A DNA stretch of 22,717 bases, from the NCBI GenBank assembly GCA_003228965.1, contig QIGP01000223.1:1-22717 (forward strand). Reading direction: 5' to 3'. Under the pieces are notes generated by a model. The model did no database searches and had not been told where the DNA came from. It worked only from the letters and a program-made list of their open reading frames with translations. This document shows, piece after piece, positions 15,466-22,717 of this stretch. This DNA is from Gammaproteobacteria bacterium (lineage in GTDB: Bacteria; Pseudomonadota; Gammaproteobacteria; Steroidobacterales; SZUA-146). Every line of letters begins with the position of its first letter. Within the stretch, counting starts at the first letter, position 1. A program made the position numbers and the translations under genes.

Positions 15466-16371
15466 ATGCGCACACTTTTTCTTGGTTTGATTCTGGTGAA
15501 TGTTCTCTACTGGACGTGGGCGAATAGTGTCGACACGCCTGAAGTCAAAGTCATGCGAGCGCTCGATCCAGACCTGCCTCTTCTTGAGCTTATTGTGCGT
15601 TCAGCACCTTCGAGTGCGCAAACCTCTGTCGCCGAAGGCGACACAGATTTCTCAATCGACGATGACATTGTGCCGGTTAGCGTGCCTCTTGTGGGTTCTG
15701 ACGAGGTGCTTGCTGTCGACCTACAAGACACGCCGGACGCCGCTGTTACAAATGGCAGTACGACACCACAGACGAATAGTGCACGGCCCATTATCGCTCC
15801 ACCAACACAGTCCGTTGAGGCCGACGCAACTCCCGATATACCGTTGGCCGTGCAGAATCTACTGGCGGTCGTGGACCCGGTTGATAACCCGGCACGATGC
15901 GTAAGTGTCGGTACGTTTGTCAGCTTACGCCAGACGTCTGAAGCAGCCGCATTGTTAAATCAAGCTGGCCTGAATACGTCTCAGAGGGTAGAGGAATCTC
16001 AGGTGTGGGTTGGTCACTGGGTGTACCTGCCGTCTTTTGTGTCGCGAGAGGCTGCCGTTGAGGTGGTCGAACAGTTGCGCAAACAAGGCATTAAAGACAT
16101 CTATATCGAGCCGTCTGGCGAGCTTGAAAACACCGTTTCGCTTGGCTTGTTCACCGAGCTTGAACGCGCCGAAATACGCGCCGGGCGCGTGCGAAAACTG
16201 GGCGATGTGAGGCCGCAAATCCGCAATCGCAGTCGAGACGGCCTTGTTTACTGGATCGACGCCCCCGTTGAAGCAGGCATTTCACTGGATAGTGCGTTTC
16301 TTCCACATAATTCGTCGCAAAAACTGAGGATTGAAACGATCGATTGTCCGCCATTTTCTGCGCGCGGTTGA
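15466..16371 (+). CDS. SPOR-domain envelope protein
   Basis: The 301-residue protein starts with a signal anchor (LFLGLILVNVLYWTWA, residues 4-19). A long acidic, Pro/Thr-rich linker with no clear fold runs to about residue 140. A SPOR domain follows (about 144-220: CVSVGTFVSLRQTSEAAALL, WVYLPSF.SREAAVEVVEQL, YIEPSGELENTVSLGLF), then a C-terminal tail with two Cys in total after the anchor. SPOR domains bind denuded septal peptidoglycan, so a periplasmic, division-site role is likely; the exact function is unknown. A SPOR protein after birA-coaX is a recurring arrangement in gammaproteobacteria, probably one operon. Confidence 0.85.
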   Translation: MRTLFLGLILVNVLYWTWANSVDTPEVKVMRALDPDLPLLELIVRSAPSSAQTSVAEGDTDFSIDDDIVPVSVPLVGSDEVLAVDLQDTPDAAVTNGSTTPQTNSARPIIAPPTQSVEADATPDIPLAVQNLLAVVDPVDNPARCVSVGTFVSLRQTSEAAALLNQAGLNTSQRVEESQVWVGHWVYLPSFVSREAAVEVVEQLRKQGIKDIYIEPSGELENTVSLGLFTELERAEIRAGRVRKLGDVRPQIRNRSRDGLVYWIDAPVEAGISLDSAFLPHNSSQKLRIETIDCPPFSARG

Positions 16372-16380
16372 ATTCAGGGA

Positions 16381-16408
16381 TTGACAGCGCGGATCAAGCC
16401 GCTAGAAT
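16381..16408 (+). promoter_or_regulatory. Predicted strong sigma70 promoter for tRNA-Thr
   Basis: A consensus -35 box TTGACA (16381-16386) and TAGAAT (16403-16408, five of six consensus bases) are separated by 16 bases. A CG-rich stretch (CGCCAG) follows the -10 box, as in stringently controlled stable-RNA promoters. Transcription would begin near 16415, leaving a 5' leader of about 45 bases before the tRNA. Confidence 0.7.
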
Positions 16409-16458
16409 CGCCAGTTCGGTCGGACAACGTTTGTCATTCTGTCGGCCAGACTTAGTAC

Positions 16459-16534
16459 GCCGGAGTAGCTCAATTGGTAGAGCAGCGCACTTGTAATGCG
16501 AAGGTTGGGAGTTCGATTCTTCTCTCCGGCACCA
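16459..16534 (+). tRNA. tRNA-Thr (anticodon TGT)
   Basis: The 76-base cloverleaf has a perfect 7-bp acceptor stem GCCGGAG/CTCCGGC, discriminator A (16531) and an encoded CCA (16532-16534). The D arm is GCTC...GAGC, the anticodon loop CTTGTAA (TGT at 16492-16494), the variable loop AGGTT, and the T arm has the TTCGATT loop. The outermost anticodon-stem pair is G-A (GCGCA/TGCGA), a tolerated irregularity. TGT reads ACA and other ACN codons. It matches the place of thrU after birA/coaA in E. coli, but no further tRNA or tuf gene follows; the next gene converges on it 22 bases later. Confidence 0.97.
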
Positions 16535-16556
16535 TTTTCCACACTAGGCCTACGCG

Positions 16557-17126
16557 CTATTTTCCCACTTTGTGTTCCCACTCCCCGCGCCTTAATACGA
16601 CTGTCCGCGCCAGCTTGTCGTGCCAGCCTTGTCGGCGCTTGTCCCACAATATCCAAAGGCAGCCGAGTCCGAGCAGTGGCAGAGAAATCAGTGTGAACGC
16701 CAGAAAACGCACAATGAATTGATGAGGACGCGGTTTGTCACCAGAGTCCTGGTCGACAATTTGAGAGTGAATCATCATTTTTCCGGGCGTCGCCTGAAAG
16801 CGAAACAGGAACCACAGCGCGGCGGTGGCCGGAATTACGCCGCCCAAAATAATATGCCAGGTACCTTGTACCAGGTCGCCGTCAAACATATATCCGGGGC
16901 CGTAAATGACCATGAGTACTGGCGTTACTATCGCGCTAATCATGAGGACGTCGGCGGCTGTGCCCAGGGCACGAGGCCAAAACCCTACGTAGTGCCAGTC
17001 TTCGTGCAGCGTTTGCTCAGATGAACTCGGTACGTTTTCGTCCGTATTCCTGGCCTCGGAGACTGACTTGGGCTCCGGATGTGGGCCGTTGGACGGCGTG
17101 CCTGAATGTCCTGGTTGCTTGGTCAC
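16557..17126 (-). CDS. RDD-family membrane protein
   Basis: The 189-residue protein has a hydrophilic N-terminus (residues 1-45) and then an RDD domain. This consists of GFWPRALGTAADVLM with Arg52 and Asp59, transmembrane segments at about 57-75, 90-108 and 138-160, TPGKMM at 113-118, and the terminal WDKRRQGWHDKLARTVVL with the second conserved Asp. The RDD family is of uncertain function, with some members linked to ion or small-solute transport. The GTG start at 17126 has no clear ribosome site, and the poorly conserved N-terminus leaves the start uncertain. It is on the same strand as, and downstream of, the glutamate dehydrogenase and the DUF4345-like remnant. Confidence 0.85.
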   Translation of the reverse strand: MTKQPGHSGTPSNGPHPEPKSVSEARNTDENVPSSSEQTLHEDWHYVGFWPRALGTAADVLMISAIVTPVLMVIYGPGYMFDGDLVQGTWHIILGGVIPATAALWFLFRFQATPGKMMIHSQIVDQDSGDKPRPHQFIVRFLAFTLISLPLLGLGCLWILWDKRRQGWHDKLARTVVLRRGEWEHKVGK

Positions 17127-17195
17127 GTAATATTAGTTCAGCAAGCTGTCTGCGGTGCGTTAGGAGCTTGCCAGTGTGACACAGTCATTCGCTCG

Positions 17196-17444
17196 TTACT
17201 CAAGCGCGCGCAACGCCCAAACACAAGCCACCGCGCTTACAATTTCAACGCCAGGTAGGCTAAACAACAAGGTACCTGTGCTGCCGTCGACAAAAATACC
17301 AAACAGGCGGCCTGCAGCTACCGTGGTCATAGTGACAGCGCCAGCCGTTAAGGCGGCTTTGGTAAGGTCGGGTCTGGTGGCGCCCAAGATGAAAAAGGCA
17401 CCCAGGCCGAGTTCCAGGCCGCCATGCGCCGCTACGCTAGTCGA
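17196..17444 (-). pseudogene. 5'-truncated DUF4345-like membrane protein remnant
   Basis: An open minus-strand frame of about 82 codons runs from just inside the 3' end of the glutamate dehydrogenase gene (a TGA in this frame at 17445-17447) to TAA at 17196-17198. It reads AHGGLELGLGAFFILGATRP, then a second hydrophobic segment with AGRLFGIFVDG and a third ending VACVWALRALE. This order resembles the C-terminal three helices of DUF4345 proteins, which normally have about 120-130 residues and one more helix. No ATG or GTG with a ribosome site precedes the conserved part; the first possible start is a TTG at 17387, inside it. The 5' end therefore appears lost where it meets the dehydrogenase stop. 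The family assignment is by resemblance only. Confidence 0.5.
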
Positions 17445-20400
17445 TCACAAGTTTACGCATTTCCTGCACGGCTACCGACAGCGTGGAAAAATCCATGGAG
17501 CCCATGCTCCGCATATCTGTGACCACTCGTTGGGCGCGGAATATGGCTTGTGCGTGTGCTTCGAGCCATGATTCGGCGGATACTTTACTGTCGTCCGACT
17601 TGCTTTGGCTGACAGCATTTATAGTAGCGGCGCGCCGAATTTCGTACAAGTTCTCACGCAAAGTTCCGCGTGCCAGGGCTTGCCAGCGCCCCCGTACGGG
17701 CAGCTGTTCAATTTGCTCGCTGAGCCAGCTAAGGCGCAACCCTCGGGTGAGCCTAAAATAGACGTTAGCCACAAACTCGTCAGCACATTTTAGCTGCAAA
17801 GCGGCCTGCGCAATGTCGTAACCCGAATACAAGTAACGAATACCGGCCATTTGGTGGGCAAGTGGTTTGCTAACGCCCATGTTCATGTAGATTTCTCGCG
17901 ACGAACGAAACTGTTCAAGGCCGTCACCACGTAGTAAGCCGCTAAGGTTTTTTGACAAGTTGGCAACGGCCGGAGCAAACGTTTCAATGGCGTGACTCGT
18001 ATCATTGGCAAACTGTGGACGCTGCAGTAGCCACAATGCGGCTCTTCTGAGTAGTCTCGACGTTGCGGCCAGCATCCGATACTGAGCACGCGCTTGAACT
18101 TTGTTGTCCAGGGCCTCGACGCTGCGCCAAAGTGAACGCAGGTTCAAAGTCTCGCGCGCAATAGTGTACGCACGTGCAATTTCACCAGCTGTTGCTCCGG
18201 TTTCTTCCTGGGTTCGTACCACAAACGTCGGCCCCATTCGATTGACCAGGCTGTTGGCGGTTTGCGTTGCAATGATTTCGTGAGCGAGACGATGCTCACT
18301 CATAAGGTCTTCGTATTTTTTCCGTAACGGTTTTGGAAAATACGTGTGCAAATCTTCGCGAGCGAACTTGTTATTCAGTTCTCCCGATTCCGACAGTTGG
18401 TTGATCAAGTTGATCTTGCTGTACGACAACAGTATGGACAACTCCGGACGGGTAAGGCCACGTCCGTTTTGTTGTCTTTGTAGAACTTCTTTGTCGGTTG
18501 GCAGGAACTCGAGTTCGCGGTCTAGTTCCCCGCTTTGTTCTAGCATGCGCACAAACTGCATGTGCTCGTTGGCGCGATTGACCGAATCGCTTTCGAGCGT
18601 ACTAATAGCCTGAGTCTGGAAGTAGTTGTCGCGTAGTACCAGAGTTTCTACCTCATCGGTCATGCGTGCGAGCAGTCGATTACGATCTTTTGTTGAGAGT
18701 TTCTTGCGGGTCATCGCAAGGTTAAGAAGGATTTTGATATTAACTTCGCGGTCCGAACAGTTGACGCCACCCGCATTGTCAATGAAGTCGGTGTTAACTT
18801 TGCCGTCGTTCAGTGCATATTCAATTCGGCCAAGCTGGGTCAGACCAAGGTTGCCACCTTCGCCCACAACCCGGCAACGCAAGTCAGCGCCGTTAACCCG
18901 TACTTTATCGTTACTGCGATCGCCGGCGTCGTGATGAGTTTCAACGCTAGCCTTGACGTACGTGCCGATACCGCCGTTCCACAGTAGATCGACTTTCATC
19001 GTGAGTACGGCGCGTATTACTTCGTCGGGAGTAGGGTCGCCTGAGCCGTGAAGGTCCAGCACTTCCCGGGCCTCCTTGCTGAGTGGCAGAGTTTTACTTT
19101 TGCGCGAGTATATTCCGCCGCCTTTTGAAATGAGTTTTGCGTTGTAGTCTTCCCACGACGATCGAGTCAGGCCGAACAACCGTTCGCGTTCGTTGAAGCT
19201 GCGAGCAGCGTCAGGGTTCGGATCGATAAAGATGTGTATGTGGTTAAACGCGGCCTGCAGCCGGATAGTCGCTGAGCGCAACAGTCCGTTACCAAATACG
19301 TCGCCACCCATGTCACCGATGCCTGCTACGCTAAACTCTTCGTTTTGCGTATCAAGCCCAATTTCGCGGAAGTGTCGTTTGACGGCCTCCCAGGCGCCTT
19401 TGGCTGTGATTCCCATGCCTTTATGGTCGTAACCCACCGAGCCGCCTGATGCGAAGGCGTCGTCGAGCCAGAAGTTGTAGTCCTGAGAGATGCCGTTGGC
19501 AATGTCGGAAAAGGTCGCCGTGCCTTTGTCTGCTGCGACCACGAGGTACGGATCGTCACCGTCGTAGCGCACCACTTGTCGAGGCGGAATAAGTTTGTCT
19601 TTGACAATGTTGCCAGTGATGTCCAGCAGGCCAAATATAAGCGTCTTGTAACAGCGAATAACTTCTTGTTGAATCGCATCGCGATCGCCTTGTGGCAAAT
19701 GTTTGCACACAAAGCCGCCTTTGGCGCCAGTAGGGACAATGACAGTGTTCTTCACGACCTGAGCTTTCATCAAGCCAAGAACTTCAGTGCGAAAATCTTC
19801 GCGTCGGTCTGACCAGCGAATACCGCCGCGCGCAATACTACCGCCGCGCAGATGTATGCCTTCCATGCGTGAGGAGTAAACATACACTTCGTACATGGGC
19901 AGTGGTTTTGGTAATCCCGGTATTTTGCTTGGGTCAAACTTGAACGACACATACGATTTAGGTTGATCGTTCTGGTCCAACTGGTAGTAGTTAGTGCGCA
20001 ACGTTGCGGCAAGCGTGGCGTAGAAGCTGCGGAATATACGATCTTCGTCGGCACTTTCAACAGAATTAATCGACTTGCGTAATTTTCGAAGTTTGCGCTC
20101 TACAGCATCTTGGCGATTTTTGGCGGATAAGTCGGGATCGAATTTAAGTTCGAACACTTCCATCCAGGCCTGTGCAAACGATGGGTTTTTGCCGAAAACT
20201 TCTTCCATGTAGGGCTGACTAAACGGCAGTCCTGTTTGTACGAGATAGCGACAGTAGGCTCTTAATAGTGCCGCTTCGCGCCAGGTAAGCCCCGCAGTTA
20301 CAACGAGCGCGTTAAACCCGTCGCTTTCGGCGCTACCACGCCAGGTTTGTTCGAACGTATCCTGGAAGCGCTGACCAATTTCTACTGGATTTATGGTCGC

Positions 20401-22266
20401 ACCGCTTCTTGGAAGCATTTCGAATTCCTGGACGTACACTTTCGAGTCGCCGAAGCGGCAGCTGTAAGGCCGTTCGCTGTTCACCTTCATGCCCATGTTT
20501 TCAAGCATTGGGAGTACGTCGGAAATTGGAATGGGTTGGTATTTTTGAAACACTTTAAAACGCAAGTGGTTTTCGCCGAACGAAGGCGGGCGGTAGAGCG
20601 CCATTTGAATGTCATCACCATTGTAAATATTGGCGATTCGTTCTACGTCGAAAGTGGCCTCGTAAGGCGAGAAGTCATCTTCGTAGGCGGCTGAAAAACC
20701 GCTGCCGTGCCGGTCAAATAACAGGGCCCCAAGGGCCGGTCCGAGTCGGCCGATGAGTTCTTCGCGCAGGCTACCGCGCCACGTTTGTACGGCCTCCGCT
20801 ATGTCTCGCTCGATGTTGGCAAGATTGCTGCGCTTGGTGCGGTTTTGGGGCGTGGTAACACGACACTGCAGCCGGGCCAGGGCGGATTCAGAAATAAGCA
20901 CCTTTGATTCGATGGACGTGCCTTCAAAGCCGTCCATAAGTACCGCTTCAATTTTGCCACGCACTACTGTGTTGTACTTTTCTTTAGGCACATAAATCAT
21001 GCACGAGATGAAGCGACGGTACGGATCGCGTCGAATGAACATTTTAACGCGTTGGCGTTCCTGCAGTCCCAGCACGCCTTCGCTAATTCGTTTGAGGTCT
21101 TCAACGGTGCTTTGAAATAATTCGTCGCGAGGAAAGGACTCGAGGATGTGCATGAGCGCTTTTGAGGCGTGACTGTGCTGCGGAAAATTAAAACTTTGCA
21201 CTACTTTGTCGACGCGATTGCGCAAATACGGAATTTCGCGGGGGCTTAAATTATAGGCGGCAGACGTAAACAAACCGAGGAAGCGCTGCTCCCGATTGGC
21301 TTTGCCATTTTTGTCAAAACGCTTAACTCCGATGTAATCCATGTGCACGGAACGGTGTATGCTAGAGCGCTGATTGGCTTTGGTAATGATAAGAGGTGAG
21401 CGCGAATTTATCTGGTGCGTAATCGCAGCCTGGATTTTCGGGTTTTCGACCTGGACGCTTTTGTTTTTTTGACGTCTGAGAATGCCAAGCCCTGAACGGG
21501 CAACGGGCTCCAGCACTGGCGCCTCTTCTTCGGGGTCAACTGTGTACTCGCGATAGCCCAGAAATGTAAAGTGATCGTTAGCCATCCACTCCAGCAGTCT
21601 CGCGGTTTCGAGGCGGTCTTTTTCTGGCACCGGGCTATCGGTGCTGCGCAATTCCTGGGCTATAAGAAGCGCCTTTTTACGCATCGGCTGCCAATCACGA
21701 GTGCACGCATGGGCGTCAACCAGGGCCGTTTTAATACGCTCTTCGAGTTCCTTCAGTTTTTCCGGGTCGCCCACACGGTCAATTTCAAAGTGAGCAAACG
21801 ATTCGGCCACTAGTTTTGCGGACGTTTCGTCGTCCGCGAAAACATGTTTAATGACGTGAGCGGGTGTTCTTTGGACACGCAATATGGGGTGGAATATTTG
21901 GTAGATGCCCAAATCCATGCTGCGAATAACCATCGAAATTGTATCGATGACAAATGACATGTCGGTGCAAACTGTTTGTAAGATCGTGCGACCCGAAGGC
22001 AGTAACTGATCGTCGTCGGCCGGGTTGGTAAGCGTTATCAATATTTCATTCGGCTCGCGTTTTTTTGCACTAACCAAATGCAGACGAGCGATGGCATCCA
22101 GCTGTTCCTGTGTGCGGGTTTGCAGATCTTCGGCGGTTACCGATCGGAAGTATTGTCGTAGGTAGGTGGGGTAGTCGATTTTGATGCCGACCGGTTTGGA
22201 CGACTTGCCCTGGTTGGCCAAACTGTCAATTAAGCGCTGTTTGGAATCGCTGCTACGTCGTTGCAT
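17437..22266 (-). CDS. gdhB: Large NAD-specific glutamate dehydrogenase (GDH-180 class)
   Basis: This enzyme deaminates glutamate to 2-oxoglutarate and ammonia with NAD+, a catabolic role. From the ATG at 22266 it has 1,609 residues, the size of Pseudomonas GdhB. Its long N-terminal region (about 1-700) contains the ACT-like regulatory parts. The ELFV-type catalytic core follows at about 780-1,230, with RGGSIARGGIRWSDR near 805-819, TEVLGLMKAQVVKN, VPTGAKGGFV, ADKGTATFSDIAN and GDMGGDVFGNGLL. A helical C-terminal region ends in KLVID. An in-frame GTG at 22374 would add 36 unconserved residues, but it lies at the predicted transcription start, so the ATG is preferred even though its ribosome site is weak. 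In relatives the regulatory regions respond to amino acids such as arginine or aspartate. Confidence 0.96.
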   Translation of the reverse strand: MQRRSSDSKQRLIDSLANQGKSSKPVGIKIDYPTYLRQYFRSVTAEDLQTRTQEQLDAIARLHLVSAKKREPNEILITLTNPADDDQLLPSGRTILQTVCTDMSFVIDTISMVIRSMDLGIYQIFHPILRVQRTPAHVIKHVFADDETSAKLVAESFAHFEIDRVGDPEKLKELEERIKTALVDAHACTRDWQPMRKKALLIAQELRSTDSPVPEKDRLETARLLEWMANDHFTFLGYREYTVDPEEEAPVLEPVARSGLGILRRQKNKSVQVENPKIQAAITHQINSRSPLIITKANQRSSIHRSVHMDYIGVKRFDKNGKANREQRFLGLFTSAAYNLSPREIPYLRNRVDKVVQSFNFPQHSHASKALMHILESFPRDELFQSTVEDLKRISEGVLGLQERQRVKMFIRRDPYRRFISCMIYVPKEKYNTVVRGKIEAVLMDGFEGTSIESKVLISESALARLQCRVTTPQNRTKRSNLANIERDIAEAVQTWRGSLREELIGRLGPALGALLFDRHGSGFSAAYEDDFSPYEATFDVERIANIYNGDDIQMALYRPPSFGENHLRFKVFQKYQPIPISDVLPMLENMGMKVNSERPYSCRFGDSKVYVQEFEMLPRSGATINPVEIGQRFQDTFEQTWRGSAESDGFNALVVTAGLTWREAALLRAYCRYLVQTGLPFSQPYMEEVFGKNPSFAQAWMEVFELKFDPDLSAKNRQDAVERKLRKLRKSINSVESADEDRIFRSFYATLAATLRTNYYQLDQNDQPKSYVSFKFDPSKIPGLPKPLPMYEVYVYSSRMEGIHLRGGSIARGGIRWSDRREDFRTEVLGLMKAQVVKNTVIVPTGAKGGFVCKHLPQGDRDAIQQEVIRCYKTLIFGLLDITGNIVKDKLIPPRQVVRYDGDDPYLVVAADKGTATFSDIANGISQDYNFWLDDAFASGGSVGYDHKGMGITAKGAWEAVKRHFREIGLDTQNEEFSVAGIGDMGGDVFGNGLLRSATIRLQAAFNHIHIFIDPNPDAARSFNERERLFGLTRSSWEDYNAKLISKGGGIYSRKSKTLPLSKEAREVLDLHGSGDPTPDEVIRAVLTMKVDLLWNGGIGTYVKASVETHHDAGDRSNDKVRVNGADLRCRVVGEGGNLGLTQLGRIEYALNDGKVNTDFIDNAGGVNCSDREVNIKILLNLAMTRKKLSTKDRNRLLARMTDEVETLVLRDNYFQTQAISTLESDSVNRANEHMQFVRMLEQSGELDRELEFLPTDKEVLQRQQNGRGLTRPELSILLSYSKINLINQLSESGELNNKFAREDLHTYFPKPLRKKYEDLMSEHRLAHEIIATQTANSLVNRMGPTFVVRTQEETGATAGEIARAYTIARETLNLRSLWRSVEALDNKVQARAQYRMLAATSRLLRRAALWLLQRPQFANDTSHAIETFAPAVANLSKNLSGLLRGDGLEQFRSSREIYMNMGVSKPLAHQMAGIRYLYSGYDIAQAALQLKCADEFVANVYFRLTRGLRLSWLSEQIEQLPVRGRWQALARGTLRENLYEIRRAATINAVSQSKSDDSKVSAESWLEAHAQAIFRAQRVVTDMRSMGSMDFSTLSVAVQEMRKLVID

Positions 22267-22379
22267 GTTCAAGCCCCAAAGAGAGTAGTTGTGTAGTGTT
22301 TGGAGGGTGAGTTTTAGCCTTTTCGGGCTGTGATGCAGGCCGACGTCTGTTCGCGACGCCGTCCTTGGTTCCACGTGTA

Positions 22380-22408
22380 ACTATAGGCGAAGTATATCTT
22401 AATGATAA
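22380..22408 (-). promoter_or_regulatory. Predicted sigma70 promoter of the glutamate dehydrogenase gene
   Basis: On the minus strand TTATCA (22408-22403) and TATAGT (22385-22380, five of six consensus bases) are separated by 17 bases. Transcription would start near 22373, giving a leader of about 107 bases before the ATG at 22266. The -35 box is only a four-of-six match. Confidence 0.45.
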
Positions 22409-22717
22409 AAAAGCGCCCGGTTTCTTTTCTCATTTTTGCGATTGCGGCAGCGCGTCAACAGGTTCTCAGGTTCCTGTAAAATCACCTGACTTTATTCTGC
22501 AAAAGTGTGCCGTACTGATACACTGTCGCGCGAATACAACGTTGTAACTGCTGAGTGAACAGATGCCTTCGAACACGCTTCGTTTCGCCCATTTTTGAAC
22601 TTGGCACCCACTAGCCTGCATTATTTATGAGTGCGCTGGCACGGCGTACTTAAGAAGGACATACAAGGTTGAAAAGAAAGTGGGCAATTTGACAGACTGC
22701 AGTACACACCGCTTGAT
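22409..22717. other. Intergenic end of window, no supported gene
   Basis: Both strands were read. Only short frames without ribosome sites or recognisable protein sequence occur, including a 25-codon plus-strand frame from 22403 and an open frame from a GTG at 22680 that runs off the window. A gene may start just beyond the right edge, but nothing here proves it. Confidence 0.4.

Noticed and set aside
17141..17171. 7-bp inverted repeat GCAAGCT/AGCTTGC considered as a terminator before the RDD gene
   Set aside because: The loop is 17 bases and no T tract follows on either strand.
22267..22374. Longer GTG start for the glutamate dehydrogenase, adding 36 residues
   Set aside because: No ribosome site, the added residues look unlike the family, and the GTG coincides with the predicted transcription start.
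22403..22480. 25-codon plus-strand frame beginning MIKKRPVSFL with a signal-peptide look
   Set aside because: No ribosome site, it is very short, and it overlaps the predicted glutamate dehydrogenase promoter on the other strand.

Overview
The window looks like chromosomal DNA from a gammaproteobacterium, probably free-living and possibly marine; the order cannot be fixed from sequence alone. The evidence is a leucine operon with E. coli-sized LeuA, LeuC and LeuD behind a leader-peptide attenuator, the order birA - pantothenate kinase - SPOR protein - tRNA-Thr(TGT), which resembles the birA/coaA/thrU neighbourhood of enterics and pseudomonads, and a very large (about 1,600-residue) NAD-dependent glutamate dehydrogenase.

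Left part (1-5138): the C-terminal half of a membrane-anchored Ser/Thr kinase with TPR repeats, cut by the window edge. It is followed by a CtlX-type amidinohydrolase and an M61 metallopeptidase with a PDZ domain. A 24-codon upstream ORF overlaps the GTG start of the M61 gene. A 125-bp REP-doublet (REPIN-like) palindrome separates M61 from a convergent DksA/TraR-type zinc-finger gene.

Middle (5296-11380): the leucine biosynthesis cluster leuA - ilvE - leuC - leuD - leuB. Ahead of it lie a sigma70-like promoter, a 31-residue leader peptide with five consecutive leucine codons, and mutually exclusive antiterminator and terminator helices. This is a complete transcription attenuator that should raise expression when charged tRNA-Leu is scarce. 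LeuA commits 2-oxoisovalerate to leucine synthesis, LeuCD and LeuB complete the 2-oxoisocaproate skeleton, and IlvE aminates it, so the whole leucine branch lies here, possibly with a second transcript starting before leuC.

Next (11381-12935): a possible frameshifted small gene on the minus strand, an EamA/DMT transporter gene, and a large nested imperfect palindrome of about 174 bp. The left arm of the palindrome supplies the last codons and stop of the transporter gene.

Then (12936-16534): plsY (phospholipid synthesis), birA (biotin ligase/repressor), coaX (pantothenate kinase), a SPOR-domain envelope protein, and tRNA-Thr(TGT) with its own near-consensus promoter.

Right part, minus strand (16557-22408): the large NAD-glutamate dehydrogenase, a 5'-truncated DUF4345-like remnant abutting its 3' end, and an RDD-family membrane protein. 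The last 0.3 kb shows only the putative dehydrogenase promoter and no convincing gene.
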